In this document: one piece after another, positions 10,437-20,218 of the stretch
Position numbering within the stretch: the stretch's first letter is position 1
Layout: every line of letters begins with the position of its first letter
NCBI GenBank assembly: GCA_021292165.1
Contig: CM037877.1
Span: forward strand, 31,570,197-31,634,196
Source of the DNA: Shinisaurus crocodilurus
Taxonomy: Eukaryota > Chordata > Lepidosauria > Squamata > Shinisauridae
Direction of reading: 5' to 3'
DNA length: 64,000 nucleotides
The notes under the pieces: model-generated
Seen by the model: the letters and a program-made list of their open reading frames with translations, nothing else
What the model was told of the DNA's origin: nothing
Database searches by the model: none
Translations under genes and position numbers: made by a program

Positions 10437-11083
10437 CAGGGATGTTGAAGAGTCCTTGGTCTCGAGTCACGAGTCGAGTCACGAGTCTTTGGACCCGAGT
10501 CTCGAGTGTCCAAGTCCAAGTCCTTGGTCCAAAATGGTGACTCACGAGTCACGAGTCACTCCCAAAGCTGACTCCACGAGTCCCTATGAAAAATTTTAAA
10601 ATCAATGGGGGGTTTTCCCAACAAAATAAGGCTACTTCAGATGTGTGGCTTAAATAAATTCTAGGCACAAGTGTGCCTTTTTATTTCAAAACTCTGCCAC
10701 TGATTTTGGCAAGAACAGACCAGGCAGACAAACCCAAAATAACCAGGCAGGCAGAGGAGACAGGGAACCCCAAAGCAGGCAGGCAGAGGCCTTTGTCTTG
10801 GACAATTCAAACTGTGGAACTGGTTAAGAACAGACCAGGCAGGCTGCGCTCCTGGTAGCCATCCATAGTGGCTGAGCAGCGGCGCGCCTCACTTCCATGT
10901 GCTCTTTGCCGGTGATCGCGCTCCTCTCCACTCCTTCTGGCACAGCCCAGGGATGTTGAAATGTCCTTGGTCTCGAGTCCCGAGTCGAGTCTCGAGTCCC
11001 ATTAAAAATATTGGGACTCGAGTCAGACGGGGGACTCAGTCCAACTCTAGAGTCGAGTCATGGAGTCCGAGTCCCCATCCCTG
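10437..11083 (+). mobile_element. hAT-type element made of GAGTC pentamer blocks (647 bp)
   Basis: Ends are CAGGGATGTTGAAGAGTCC and CCCCATCCCTG. Perfect 8-bp target duplications GATCGGAT flank it at 10429-10436 and 11084-11091. The inner-left and right ends are unusual arrays of CGAGTC/GACTCG in both orientations. A second left-type end (CAGGGATGTTGAAATGTCC) lies inside at about 10950. No transposase frame is present. Confidence 0.85.
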
Positions 11084-11091
11084 GATCGGAT

Positions 11092-11489
11092 GTCCTTCTG
11101 CATGCACGGAGCTCTGTCTACAGGTGTGGAAGAGGAGAACCAGAGCATCCTGTGGTGCCCCGGATGCTGTCTAGAAGGGGACACAGGATTGCTCTCTTAA
11201 AAACTTTCACATCTTTCTTTACTTTAGTATATGGATTTTACACAGAGGGCTAAAGTAGACTAGGATCTCTCTCTTTAAATTTTTGTAAAAACAACATCTC
11301 TCCACGCACTCCCCAGTTTGGATTGGGGATGCTGAGCTTGGGGAGGAGGTTAATCCTGTGAAACTCCCCAGGAAATCCCCATGAAACTCCTGCCCCCACT
11401 TCCCAAAAGCTGCTGTGTCCGGCTTAAGGCTGGCCGGCAGCCAGCAGCTGGCCTTGCTTCTGGGAGCACTGCCAAAAGTCCAGGTAAGA
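11092..11489. other. Unassigned stretch
   Basis: No recognised element. It ends just before the possible left target duplication (TAAGATTA, 11490-11497) of the nested LINE unit. Confidence 0.35.
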
Positions 11490-11497
11490 TAAGATTA

Positions 11498-12690
11498 TTT
11501 ATTTATTTATTTATTATATTTATGAATCACCCATCTGGCCAGACATCCGGCCACTCTGAGCGATGTACAATCCAATAAAATACAAGAGGGGGGAGAACAC
11601 ACACACACAGTATAAAACACAATTAAAAACAGTACAAACTTAAAAATCCTAACCCACCCCATCATCATCATCATCATCAGGCGATCACTCGTGACCGAGT
11701 AAGATTGTCTTCCGGGATAAAAGGAGGAAATTCTAAAGAAGATTGTGTAGACTCTAGCGATGGGTCCGTAAGTGACTGTGGAGGCCAATTCTAGATCCAC
11801 ACAGCTTCCCACAGTGAGGACACAGGTTACCAGATAGGAGATGGTCCTGTAAAGGATTCATTTGACGTGCTTTTCGCTTAGCACGTTTCTCCCTTTCACC
11901 TTGCACTCGGGCTTCTTCAAAGTCCATGGAACCTTTGTGAAAGGCCAACCTCCATTTAGATCGTTCATGGGCCAGAGCTTCCCAGTTTTCGATGTTTATA
12001 TTGCATTTTTTTAGATTAGCCTTATGAACATCTTTAAACCTCTTATATTGACCACCGATATTCCGCTTTCCATTCTTGAGTTGGGAGTAAAGTAACTGCT
12101 TTGGGAGACGGCAGTCAGGCATTCGAACAACATGACCGGTCCACTGAAGTTGGCGTTGAAGGATCATTTTTTCAATGCTAGTAGTCTTTGCTTTTTCCAG
12201 TACACTGACATTTGTTCGTCTATCTTCCCAAGTAATTCGCAGGATTTTCCGGAGGCAACGTTGATGAAACCTTTCAAGGAGGTGGAAGTGACGTTTATAG
12301 ATAGTCCATGTTTCGCAGGCATACAATAAAGTTGGTAATACAATGGCTTCATAAACCAGTGTTTTGGTCTTCTTACAAATATCCCGATCCTCGAACACTC
12401 TATGTTTCATTCGAGAAAATGCAGCACTTGCGGAGCTCAAACGATGCTGGATTTCACTGTCGATGTTAGCAGTAACAGAAAGATAGCTGCCAAGATAGAG
12501 AAAATGATCGACATTTTCCAGTATTCGCACCCCATATTCCCCGCCTGAAAAGCCACGTTTTTTAATGCACGGGTGGAAGCTAATCAAGGAAGGGGCATGG
12601 CGGAGGTCACTGGGGAGAGAGTTCCATAAATTGGGGGCTGCCACAGAAAAGGCCCTCCTCCTAGTCCCCACCAGCCTGGTTTCTCTGGAT
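11498..12690 (-). mobile_element. LINE 3' end hosting a second LINE
   Basis: The outer LINE (minus strand) runs from about 12690 to 12535 and resumes from about 11664 to 11498, ending in an (AAAT)n tail. Its sequence matches the uninterrupted relative at 17195-17472 on both sides of the break (GGGAATATGGGGTG then GGTTAGGATTTT). The inner LINE occupies about 11665-12534. The outer unit may have an 8-bp target duplication TAAGATTA (11490-11497 and 12691-12698), but the AT-rich context weakens it. Confidence 0.8.
11754..12671 (-). pseudogene. Chimeric frame: outer LINE end plus inner LINE reverse-transcriptase C-terminus
   Basis: A 305-codon frame. Residues 1 to about 45 come from the outer LINE (FSVAAPNLWNSLPSDLR, a C-terminal block seen in CR1/L2-type LINEs). 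From about residue 50 it is the inner LINE: post-catalytic thumb region (FLYLGSYLS, LLYACETWTIY, LRKILRITW, GHVV) and a terminal C2H2 finger of form C-x2-C-x12-H-x3-H. The catalytic reverse-transcriptase core is missing, so it cannot be active. A homologous copy is at 60382-61335. The joined reading frame arose by insertion and is not an ancestral protein. The LINE clade is uncertain; it is not L1. Confidence 0.85.
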
Positions 12691-12698
12691 TAAGATTA

Positions 12699-13268
12699 AG
12701 GGAGCTGGGTTGCCTGCTTGCAGAGGGAAGAGTAGAACAAGCGTGGTTTTACAATCCTAGGAATCAAGCCGAGAGTGTCACACAAAAGTCCAAGGGTCGA
12801 GCAGAGGAGTCATCAGGGTCAGTCTGAAGAGTCCACGAGTCCGGGAATCAAGGCAGGGTTCAGGAGCAAAGTCAGGAATCAGGAACAAGAGTCAGGGAAG
12901 ACATGGCTGGGCATGCCTGCCTGTCCCGCAGCTGCAGCTCCTTAGCAGCAGGCTGATTACAAAAGCCTCACAAGGCTGACGTCCTGGTTTGCAGCCGGAC
13001 ATTGCGTCGAGGGGCCTGCATCTGTTCCTGCCGTCTCATCTTCCTCCTCTGTCTGGGACTCGGGACCTGCACCATCTCCAGCTCTGATTCTGACTCCTCC
13101 CGGGCTGGGGAACTCCCACGGGTCATGCCAGAGGGGCCTGCCAGCTCCTCAGCTGCCCGGTTGGCCCCGTCTGGAGCATGAGTGTCTGAACTCTGCTCCT
13201 GAGGAATGTCCAGGGCCCTGGGTGAGTCACACTCGTCCTCAGAGGAGGATTCCTGGAGGGGGGTCATG
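12699..13268 (-). mobile_element. Possible LTR-type fragment
   Basis: On the minus strand it starts TGTCATGACCCCCC and runs through C/T-rich text with repeated TCCTGA and GGACTC blocks, resembling LTRs of some reptile retrotransposons. It includes a 99-codon acidic then basic frame (12968-13267) with no domain I can name. No matching 5-bp target duplication was found, so this stays tentative. Confidence 0.3.
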
Positions 13269-14385
13269 ACATAATGGCCCCAGTAGGCAAAAGGTAAGGG
13301 TACCCATATGGTTTCCCTAATGGGACAAATAACAGATTTGGGGAGGGGGGGTCATTAGAAAAATGGCATGGGAGAAAGGGTTATGCCTCCCCCAGCATCA
13401 CAGTCTGAATCAGGCATTGGCGCAGCTGCTTTTTGGGAACACTGGAAGATACTGGAGATCCGATCATAGATGGCTGTCATCTTGTCTACTTGACCCTGAA
13501 CCTCTTCCAGAATGAGGCTTGCACAAAAACTTGCCCTGCTGCCCTCATATGTTTGGGACACTTATCCATGAAATCAGTTCTGCAGTCTTTATAATGCAGC
13601 TCTGAATCATTGTGCAGTGCTTCAAGGGAAAAAAATAGTTATCTACAGTAGGCTTAATTGCGCATCTTCTTACATACCTAGTCATTGTTTGTTCTTCCCA
13701 TAGATTTGACTATCCTATTTCAAACCTGCTACCTGTTCGGGACACTTATCTGTAACAATGAATATTCAGCTTTCATGTCAGGAATGGAACATTACAGACA
13801 TTCATGACATCCTTAACCACAGCCCTAACCTCCATGCTAGACCTGAACTGAGTATGATATATAAATTTCATATGTACTATTAATAATGTTTCCAAGTAAT
13901 GTGAGTCTCATCCAGCCTTGATGGCCTCGCTTTAAAAGAAATCAATTTGGCTTCCTCTTACTTGCATTAGGATTTGCTGGTAATTTGTGCCTGTCCTTTA
14001 AATTTAATAAATAATAAATCTGTGTTTACCAATTCAATATAGATGCAAGAAGACATATTCAAAACACACTGGGGAGCCTTTAAATAAAAAAAGGAAATTT
14101 CAGTTCCATTAAAAATGCAGGAGAAGCTTGTGCCAGGCAAGAAGGGAAAAGTTCGAGAATTCATGGATGGCGTACGTACAGTTGCCTCTGTCATCCATGC
14201 ATATTTTTTTCATGGATTACTCTTGTTTAGGGAGCTCTGTCCATCATAAGCAGAAAACTTGTCATGCCATTTATTTTTGTTCTCATTAGTTGTTTCTCAA
14301 AAGAAAGCATCCCAAAGGATAGCAGTACATTCTGCATGAATTACAAGTCACATATGATGCAGTTGTCACATTTTATGCATGCATT
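13269..14385. other. Largely unique stretch
   Basis: AT-rich sequence without recognised repeats, with a few short frames lacking domains. No gene supported. Confidence 0.4.
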
Positions 14386-14780
14386 CATTTATTGCAAACA
14401 TTCATGTTCCAACTTCCCATCCCTAGTGGGACCCCTCAAGGCAGCTGACGATCTTAGTAAAAGCATACATCCAATAAAACAACATAAAACAGGTAAAAAG
14501 AGACAAAGAAGATAGCAGCACCATAACATAACCAGCAGTGAATACAAAACTCCAGGTTACTTAATGGATCACACACATTGGAACAATTGCATTTTGCCTG
14601 TCTTCTAAAGGCAGTAAGAGCGCACATGGAGATTCTCCCAGGACATGGAGTTGCACAGCCTGGACGCCACCACCGGGAAAGCCCTATTTTGTATTTCCCA
14701 CTAGGGCTGACCCAAAATGCCACTCCTTCACTAGGTGGCAAACTGCAGAGCTTTCTGACCCTTCTGGGCAGCGGTGAAAC
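14386..14780 (-). mobile_element. LINE 3' end, reverse orientation
   Basis: On the minus strand it contains GGGCTTTCCCGGTGG and GTCCTGGGAGAATC, followed by an AT-rich region toward 14400. This is the layout of a degenerate CR1/L2-like 3' end. Old, with many changes. Confidence 0.45.
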
Positions 14781-14914
14781 CATTCAGACTTTTCTCCTAA
14801 AGAGTTTCACCACTAAAATTCACGCAGACACAAGCTGTTTGCACTTCTCTACTGTAGATTGTAGCCATGATGACCACCCTCCCTCCATGTGCCTAATATT
14901 TTTTTTTGGGGGGT

Positions 14915-14946
14915 GGGAATAGCTTTGGCTATTGGCTGGTATAGAA

Positions 14947-14989
<43 letters not shown>

Positions 14990-15135
14990 GCTTTATAGGA
15001 GCCATCCATGGTGCTGAACTCCATCCCCAAAATAGGTTCACTACCCTGGAGTACCATGGATAGCTCCTGTAAAGCTCAGAATGAAAGCTGCAAGGGATAA
15101 GGAGCCTCACTGACATGGGAATCACCAGCCTCCCC
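14915..15135 (+). mobile_element. LINE tail fused to right half of palindromic MITE
   Basis: AGCTTTGGCTATTGGCTGG leads into an uninterrupted (ATT)n run (14947-14988), then AGCTTTATAGGAGCCATCC and the MITE right half, ending CACCAGCCTCCCCTG. The join is the same as at 3385-3645. The intact MITE is at 39235-39445. Confidence 0.7.
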
Positions 15136-15149
15136 TGCCATAATCGTAT

Positions 15150-15262
15150 GCATAATCCTATGCAGACGGGGGTGGGGGGGAAGTCCTACAACTCCCAACA
15201 TGCCCGCACACTGGGAGTTGTAGGCCTTTTTTCTGTCTAAACTTGCATAGGATTGCGCCTTA
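15150..15262 (+). mobile_element. Palindromic MITE, GGGYGCAATCC family
   Basis: Left arm CCTACAACTCCCAACATGCC, right arm CTGGGAGTTGTAGG, right end GCATAGGATTGCGCCTTAA. The left terminus is eroded and carries a G tract. TTAA follows the right end. Confidence 0.65.
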
Positions 15263-15905
15263 AGTGTGTTAAATAAAGCTGATTTGCAGGTGACAGCCTA
15301 AAGCTCTGTAAAAATTTGCTCAAAGAAGTGGAAGTGAGCTTAACAACATCTGCAGCTGATAGGCTTGTTGTTGTTGTTTATTCTCATGAGGGCCTGACAT
15401 TCTCATCCACCACTGTCCTGATGATGAGATTGTGCAAATTCGTTGTATGAATCTTGCCACAAGGAAAATTGCAGAAAAATGTCCCCAAGATCCAGTGAGA
15501 CAGATGGAAAAGAGAGGAGAAAGCAGTGTGTGTGTGTGTGTGTGTGTGTACTGTTTCTCACTGCCCTCGTATATGGACACATGGCGCTTGTGTGCAAAAT
15601 TAAATGGCACATCTTCAAAAGACCTGTAATCTGTACAGATTCGATTAGATTTCTAAAACAGAATTTCTGCTATACAGCCTTTCAGCATCATCTGCCAAGG
15701 AATTTAAATTGTTTAAGGGGATCTGAGGTCACACTTGGGGGGGGGGGGAGAACCCTGTCAGAGTAGTCAAGACTTGGCTAGATGGACCAATGGTCTGACC
15801 CAGTCCCATTCATTTCAATGGGTCTACTCTAACTAGAACTAACATTGAATACAACCATTTACAAGGCAGGTTTCTATGTTCACATAAGTCAATGGTAGTA
15901 ATAAA
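15263..15905. other. Mostly unassigned, with LINE remnants
   Basis: A (TG)n run lies at 15525-15549. Near 15768-15795 is GGCTAGATGGACCAATGGTC and near 15868 TTTCTATGTTCAC, both from a LINE 3' end, interrupted by a block with TTTCAATGGGTCTACTC. No gene. Confidence 0.45.
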
Positions 15906-16455
15906 TTGGCCAGAGAACCAAGGGCCACTGGGAGGCTGCACCCCATGCTTCCCAGGATTAACATCACAGCAAGGAGGAGACCAGCCTGGCCCCATACATC
16001 AGCCAGAGAGGGAGCAGCTGCAGGGAGCTCATTTCACCCCTCCCTGCCGGAAGGAACACGCCGCTCCAGCTGACAGTTCCCTGGACTGCAGACTCTGGCC
16101 TCATCCATCGGCCGGAGAACCAAGGGCCACTGGGAGGCTGCATCCCATGCTTCCCAGGATTAATCTAGTCCTCATACATGGGCCAAAGAAGGAACAGCTG
16201 CAGAGAGCTTGTTTTGCCCTTCCCTGCCAGGATAAAAAAACATCTATAAGGACCTTGTAACTAAGGACTGGTACCTGAGTTTTGCTCCCCCCCCCTCTAC
16301 CTCCTAATCCCTTTTCCTTTTGTGCCATGTCTATGAGATTGTAAACCTGAGGGCAGGGACTGTCTTATTATTAATCTTTGTAAGCCACTCTGGGAGCCTT
16401 TTTTGGCTGAAGAGCAGGGTAAAAATTTATATTATTTTATAAATAAATAAAATAA
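15906..16455 (+). mobile_element. Composite: about 202-bp tandem units plus LINE-like tail
   Basis: Two GC-rich units begin near 15910 and 16112 (GAGAACCAAGGGCCACTGGG), the second partial. They are followed by GATTGTAAACCTGAGGGCAG, GGAGCCTTTTTTGGCTGAAG and an AT-rich end (16260-16455). A homologous unit plus tail occurs on the minus strand at 21665-22180. No coding frame. Confidence 0.6.
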
Positions 16456-17190
16456 TATTTCCATTCTATTTTTTCCCCCACTTTGGATATGTGTGTCAGT
16501 CTGTGTGTGTGTGTGTGTGTGTAAAAATCTAGAATGATGCTTCCTCGTGGGCATGTTTGATCTTCAGCTTATACATTCTCCTTTCCCCAATATATCACTG
16601 CTACGTCTTAAACATAAACTAGCAATGACACATATAAAAGCCTGTGAGCATTCTCTGAGGCTCGGTAAGAGAACTCTCTGCCTTATGGTGTTACATCAAC
16701 ACCTTCTGTCTCTGTTTAAATGCAGGTTAGGCATTTCTGTTTCAGTAATGATTTTAATTGGCGTATCCAAGCTTTACTACCATTTTATCACGTAACACCT
16801 TGGTGATGTTTACCCTCTGTGGCACTGGAAAAAATACGTATTACATGAAATAAACATCTTACTGCCAGCCACATGTATAAGCCTTGTTTTGGCATCACAT
16901 GTCAATTCAAGATGTTATCCTTTCCTGCACAGAAAAATATTATGAGCTACGTAACACTGCCAAAATAAGCATTCGTGTTTGTTCTTTCACGTTTCTGTTT
17001 TCCATCATGCAGATTCTGAAACTGTAAATCGAAGATAACCAAAATGTCTTAAAATTACAGCTATGTCTATAAAGCTGACATTGTCTTAACATTGGGGGGT
17101 TTTCTTCATAGTAATAGTATAACAAACTAGTGGAAAGTATTTATTTTTTTTAAATCCATATGGCCCTGTACTGTGCAATTTACTTGAAGT
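16456..17190. other. Unique AT-rich stretch with (TG)n
   Basis: A (TG)n run at about 16500-16522. The rest appears unique, with no gene signal. Confidence 0.4.
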
Positions 17191-17194
17191 ACTA

Positions 17195-17472
17195 GGGGAC
17201 TGGGAAGAGGGCCTTCTCTGTGGCGGCCCCCAAGTTATGGAACTCCCTCCCTAGTGACCTTCGCCATGCCCCCTCCATGATGAGCTTCCGTCACACATTA
17301 AAAACATGGTATTTCAGGTGGGAATATGGGGTGGGTTAGGATTTTAAAAGAATTTTTTATACTGTTTTAATTATCATGTTTTGTTGTGTTGCTTTTGATT
17401 GTACATCGCCCAGGGTGGCCGGGTGACCAGCCAGATGGGCGATTAACAAATATAATAAATAAATAAATAAAT
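17195..17472 (+). mobile_element. LINE 3' end, uninterrupted relative of 11498-12690
   Basis: Contains GGAACTCCCTCCCTAGTGAC, GGGAATATGGGGTGGGTTAG and GTACATCGCCCAGGGTGG, ending in (AAAT)n at about 17450-17472. It is the empty-site counterpart that shows where the inner LINE entered the copy at 11498-12690. Confidence 0.75.
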
Positions 17473-17614
17473 AAAGTAACACCCACTAAATTCAACGGGG
17501 TTTACTCCCTCCCAAGTAAGGGTGCATAGGATAGCAGACTTTAAGGGCACAATCCTATGCATGTTTAGATGGGGGGGGGAAGTCCTACAATTCTCAGCAT
17601 TCCCCCACTAAAGA
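17473..17614 (+). mobile_element. Repeat fragments including a half MITE
   Basis: 17480-17535 has GGGGTTTACTCCC and GGGTGCATAGGAT, a common interspersed fragment. From 17541, TTAAGGGCACAATCCTATGC then CCTACAATTCTCAGCATTCC is the left arm of the palindromic family at 6429-6550; the right arm is missing. Confidence 0.5.
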
Positions 17615-18050
17615 GTTATTAGACTGCTATTCTGCTCAGTTAACTGTAATGCCTACTTGAATGAAGTCAAGTAGTGTCTGCAGGGTTTTATGTTTTCTTT
17701 CCCACCACCTTCACGTCAGCTCTCAGGGGAAAAGAGAATGAGTAAGATTAACAATCTGGATGGGGATGGTTCAGTTAAAAGAAGAAGGGCTGGATCCAGG
17801 CAGTGCAAAACATTTTTTAGTCCCATTGATTTCAATCTGAGAAATTTAGGCAAGCCCCCAGAAAGTCTTCAACGTGCTCCACTTTGGCTGGATAATATCT
17901 GAAACCTTTACAAGGTGGAGATTTCTAATTGTTTATGAGGATCTGTCCTCAAGCATTTTTGTTATGCAAGCAATGAAGAGTCAAACCCTACAGATGAGGT
18001 GTAGATCTAATGATTTTCAGCCAGTCGGCAAGGTGAACTATACCACATAG
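17615..18050. other. Unassigned stretch
   Basis: No recognised gene or repeat. Confidence 0.35.
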
Positions 18051-18166
18051 ATAAAGCAAAGAATCTTGTGGCACCTTAAAGACTAAAGATTTATTATGCA
18101 ATAGTCCGCAAAAGCTTATACTATAATGAATATGTTACTCTTTAAGGTGCCACAAGACTTTTTGTT
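18051..18166. mobile_element. Short inverted-repeat element
   Basis: Left arm AATCTTGTGGCACCTTAAAG (18062-18081) and right arm CTTTAAGGTGCCACAAGA (about 18140-18157) are inverse, separated by about 60 bp. This is a MITE-like structure. The target site was not resolved. Confidence 0.55.
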
Positions 18167-18605
18167 GTTTTTCCTGTAACAAACTTGACATGGTTACCCC
18201 TCTGGAGGTTCTCACCACATGGCTACTCCGCACTTCCCTCACCCTCCAAAACACTTAAGACAGCCGATTTCTGCCATCTAAGTGTTTTACCTCTGCTCGT
18301 GAGGAGGAGGTGCCGAGGCACCACCAGGATTCCTCGTAACCCGGCAGAGCCTCGCTCCTCTCCTCCTCATCCCTCAGAAAGCCCCCCCCCCCGTGCTGGC
18401 TCCAAAGTCAGTCTTCCATCTTCGCAGTCACAGCAGGCACGGAAAGAGCCGCACCGGTGCTGTGAGGGCAGAGGACGGGCGCTCTGAAGTCTGAGTCCCA
18501 GCTGTGACCACGTCAGAGCACTTTTCCAAGGTGCTGGGACTCTGACTTTTCCTGTGGCTGGCCAGACAGACAGAATCTACTGGCCATAATTGCACCTTAA
18601 ATTTA
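18167..18605. other. GC-rich unassigned stretch
   Basis: C-rich and locally CpG-containing between 18290 and 18520. There is no frame with a domain, and no start-site elements I can defend. Confidence 0.3.
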
Positions 18606-18790
18606 TGCATCACTTTCCGCCACAAAAAGCAGTCTCAAAGCAAGTTACATGCAAAATACAAAAGTCCATAATTAATATAACAGGAAAAAGCCAAATCAAG
18701 ATAAACTACGACCAGCACAATAATACAAATACAAATAAATACTATGAAAACATAATCTAAAAACAATACCATCTGAAAAGTGTTTGTGAA
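18606..18790 (-). mobile_element. Degenerate LINE tail, reverse orientation
   Basis: AT-rich text reading CTGCTTTTTGTGGCGGAAAG on the minus strand, with many AATA/ACAAAT blocks, as in other reversed LINE 3' ends of this window. Weak match. Confidence 0.35.
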
Positions 18791-19235
18791 GGATGAGGGA
18801 TGAGGATGGGGGGGGGGGTCCCCAAACTCTCAACTCCGTACCCTGTGGCCAGCGGGCAAACAAACCATCCCGGTAGACTGCCACCCCCCCTTTCTCATCC
18901 ACCCAGTCCAAGCCAGGGGGTACTTGGACCTTTACAATTAAAATGGGGGCCCAGAAATAAGGGATCACCTGGTCAAGCTCTGTTTCTAGCCCTCCAGCCT
19001 AAAACCCTAAACAGTAGCACAACCACAGCAGAAAGCACTGAATTTAGTGCTGAGGCCAGATCTAGAACAGAACACACACAAGCTTGAAACAGTGAACTTT
19101 ATTTACAATAAGGAAGGAAGACAAAAGGTAAAAAGGTGTGTAAAGATCACAGAAGATAGACAAGCAGAAACACCAGTTTTAGAAAAGCCAGGCGACAACT
19201 CCATCTGAACAATGGAGAAACCCTTTGAAATCATG
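18791..19235. other. Unassigned stretch
   Basis: Has a G tract near 18808-18818. No recognised gene or element. Confidence 0.35.
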
Positions 19236-20218
19236 CACTCTTCATGGTAGCACTCTTCAAGTACTTGAAAGGTAGTCACACAGAGGTGGGCCAGGATCTC
19301 TTCTCGATCATCCCAGATTGCAGGACAGGGAATAATGGGCTCAAGTTACAGGAAGCCAGATTCCGCCTGGACATCAGGAAAAATGTCCTGACTGTCAGAG
19401 CAATACGACAGTGGAACCAACTAGGAGGCTGGAGCAGGCCGAGGGAACATCAGGGCCTGCTCCAGTTGGACTGCCCCCCCCACAGGGCTAACTGACATCT
19501 GCAGCCCTGTGGGGAAGAAGGAACGACGGAGGCTGGAGCAGGCCGAGGGAACATCAGGGCCTGCTCCAGTTGGACTGCCCCCCCCACAGGGCTAACTGAC
19601 ATCTGCAGCCCTGTGGGGAAGAAGGAACGACGGAGGCTGGAGCAGGCCGAGGGAACATCAGGGCCTGCTCCAGTTGGACTGCCCCCCCACAGGGCTAACT
19701 GCCATCTGCAGCCCTGTGGGGAAGAAGGAACGACGGAGGCTGGAGCAGGCCGAGGGAACATCAGGGCCTGCTCCAGTTGGACTGCCCCCCCCCCCCCACA
19801 GGGCTAACTGACATCTGCAGCCCTGTGGGGAAGAAGAAGGAGGCTGGAGCTTCTTGAGACACAGAGAATTACAGAAGTAATAATTAATATTCCCCCTTCT
19901 TCCCTCCCCATTCCTTTTTCCCTGTGTGTCGTGTCTTTTTAGATTGTAAGCCTGCGGGCAGGGACTGTATTGTTAATTGTTGTAAACCGCCCAGAGAGCT
20001 TCGGCTATTGGGTGGTATAAAAATTAAATAAATAAATAAATAAATAAATAACTACCTAGGGAGGTCAGGTTGTGGGCTCTCCAACACTGGAGGCATTCAA
20101 GGTGCAGCTGGACAGCCATCTGTCGGGGATGCTTTGACCTGGATTCCTGCATTGAATGGGGGGTTGGACTCGATGGCCTTATAGGCCCCTTCCAACTCTA
20201 CTATTCGTTGATTCTATG
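19236..20218 (+). mobile_element. CR1 LINE 3' end, split by an insertion
   Basis: Left part 19236-19423 encodes the CR1 ORF2 C-terminus in one frame (LFKYLKG, ARFRLDIRKNVLTVRAIRQW). Right part 20050-20218 is the CR1 3' end with GGACTCGATGGCC, CCCCTTCCAACTCTA and a final GATTCTATG, the typical CR1 octamer end. They are separated by a 626-bp insertion and share AACTA at both breakpoints (19419-19423, 20050-20054). The full element would be several kb; this is a dead 3' fragment. Confidence 0.85.
19424..20049 (+). mobile_element. Composite insertion: 104-bp minisatellite plus LINE tail
   Basis: Four units of 104, 104, 103 and about 104 bp start at 19424, 19528, 19632 and 19735, then a 12-bp partial unit ends at 19850. 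Each unit holds two hairpins: GGAGCAGGCC with GGCCTGCTCC, and CACAGGGCT with AGCCCTGTG. After it come pyrimidine-rich text, GATTGTAAGCCTGCGGGCAG, CGCCCAGAGAGCTTCGGC and (AAAT)n. The whole sits in CR1 between 5-bp AACTA repeats. The layout recalls the primate SVA (VNTR then retroelement end), without implying kinship. Confidence 0.75.

Noticed and set aside
11754..12671. 305-codon open frame as a host gene
   Set aside because: It joins two LINE fragments at an insertion junction; both parts have LINE relatives and the catalytic core is missing.
12968..13267. 99-codon acidic/basic frame as a small gene
   Set aside because: No splice context or recognised domain; it lies in an LTR-like fragment.
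18290..18520. CpG-island promoter
   Set aside because: Locally GC-rich, but short, with no start-site motifs or downstream gene.
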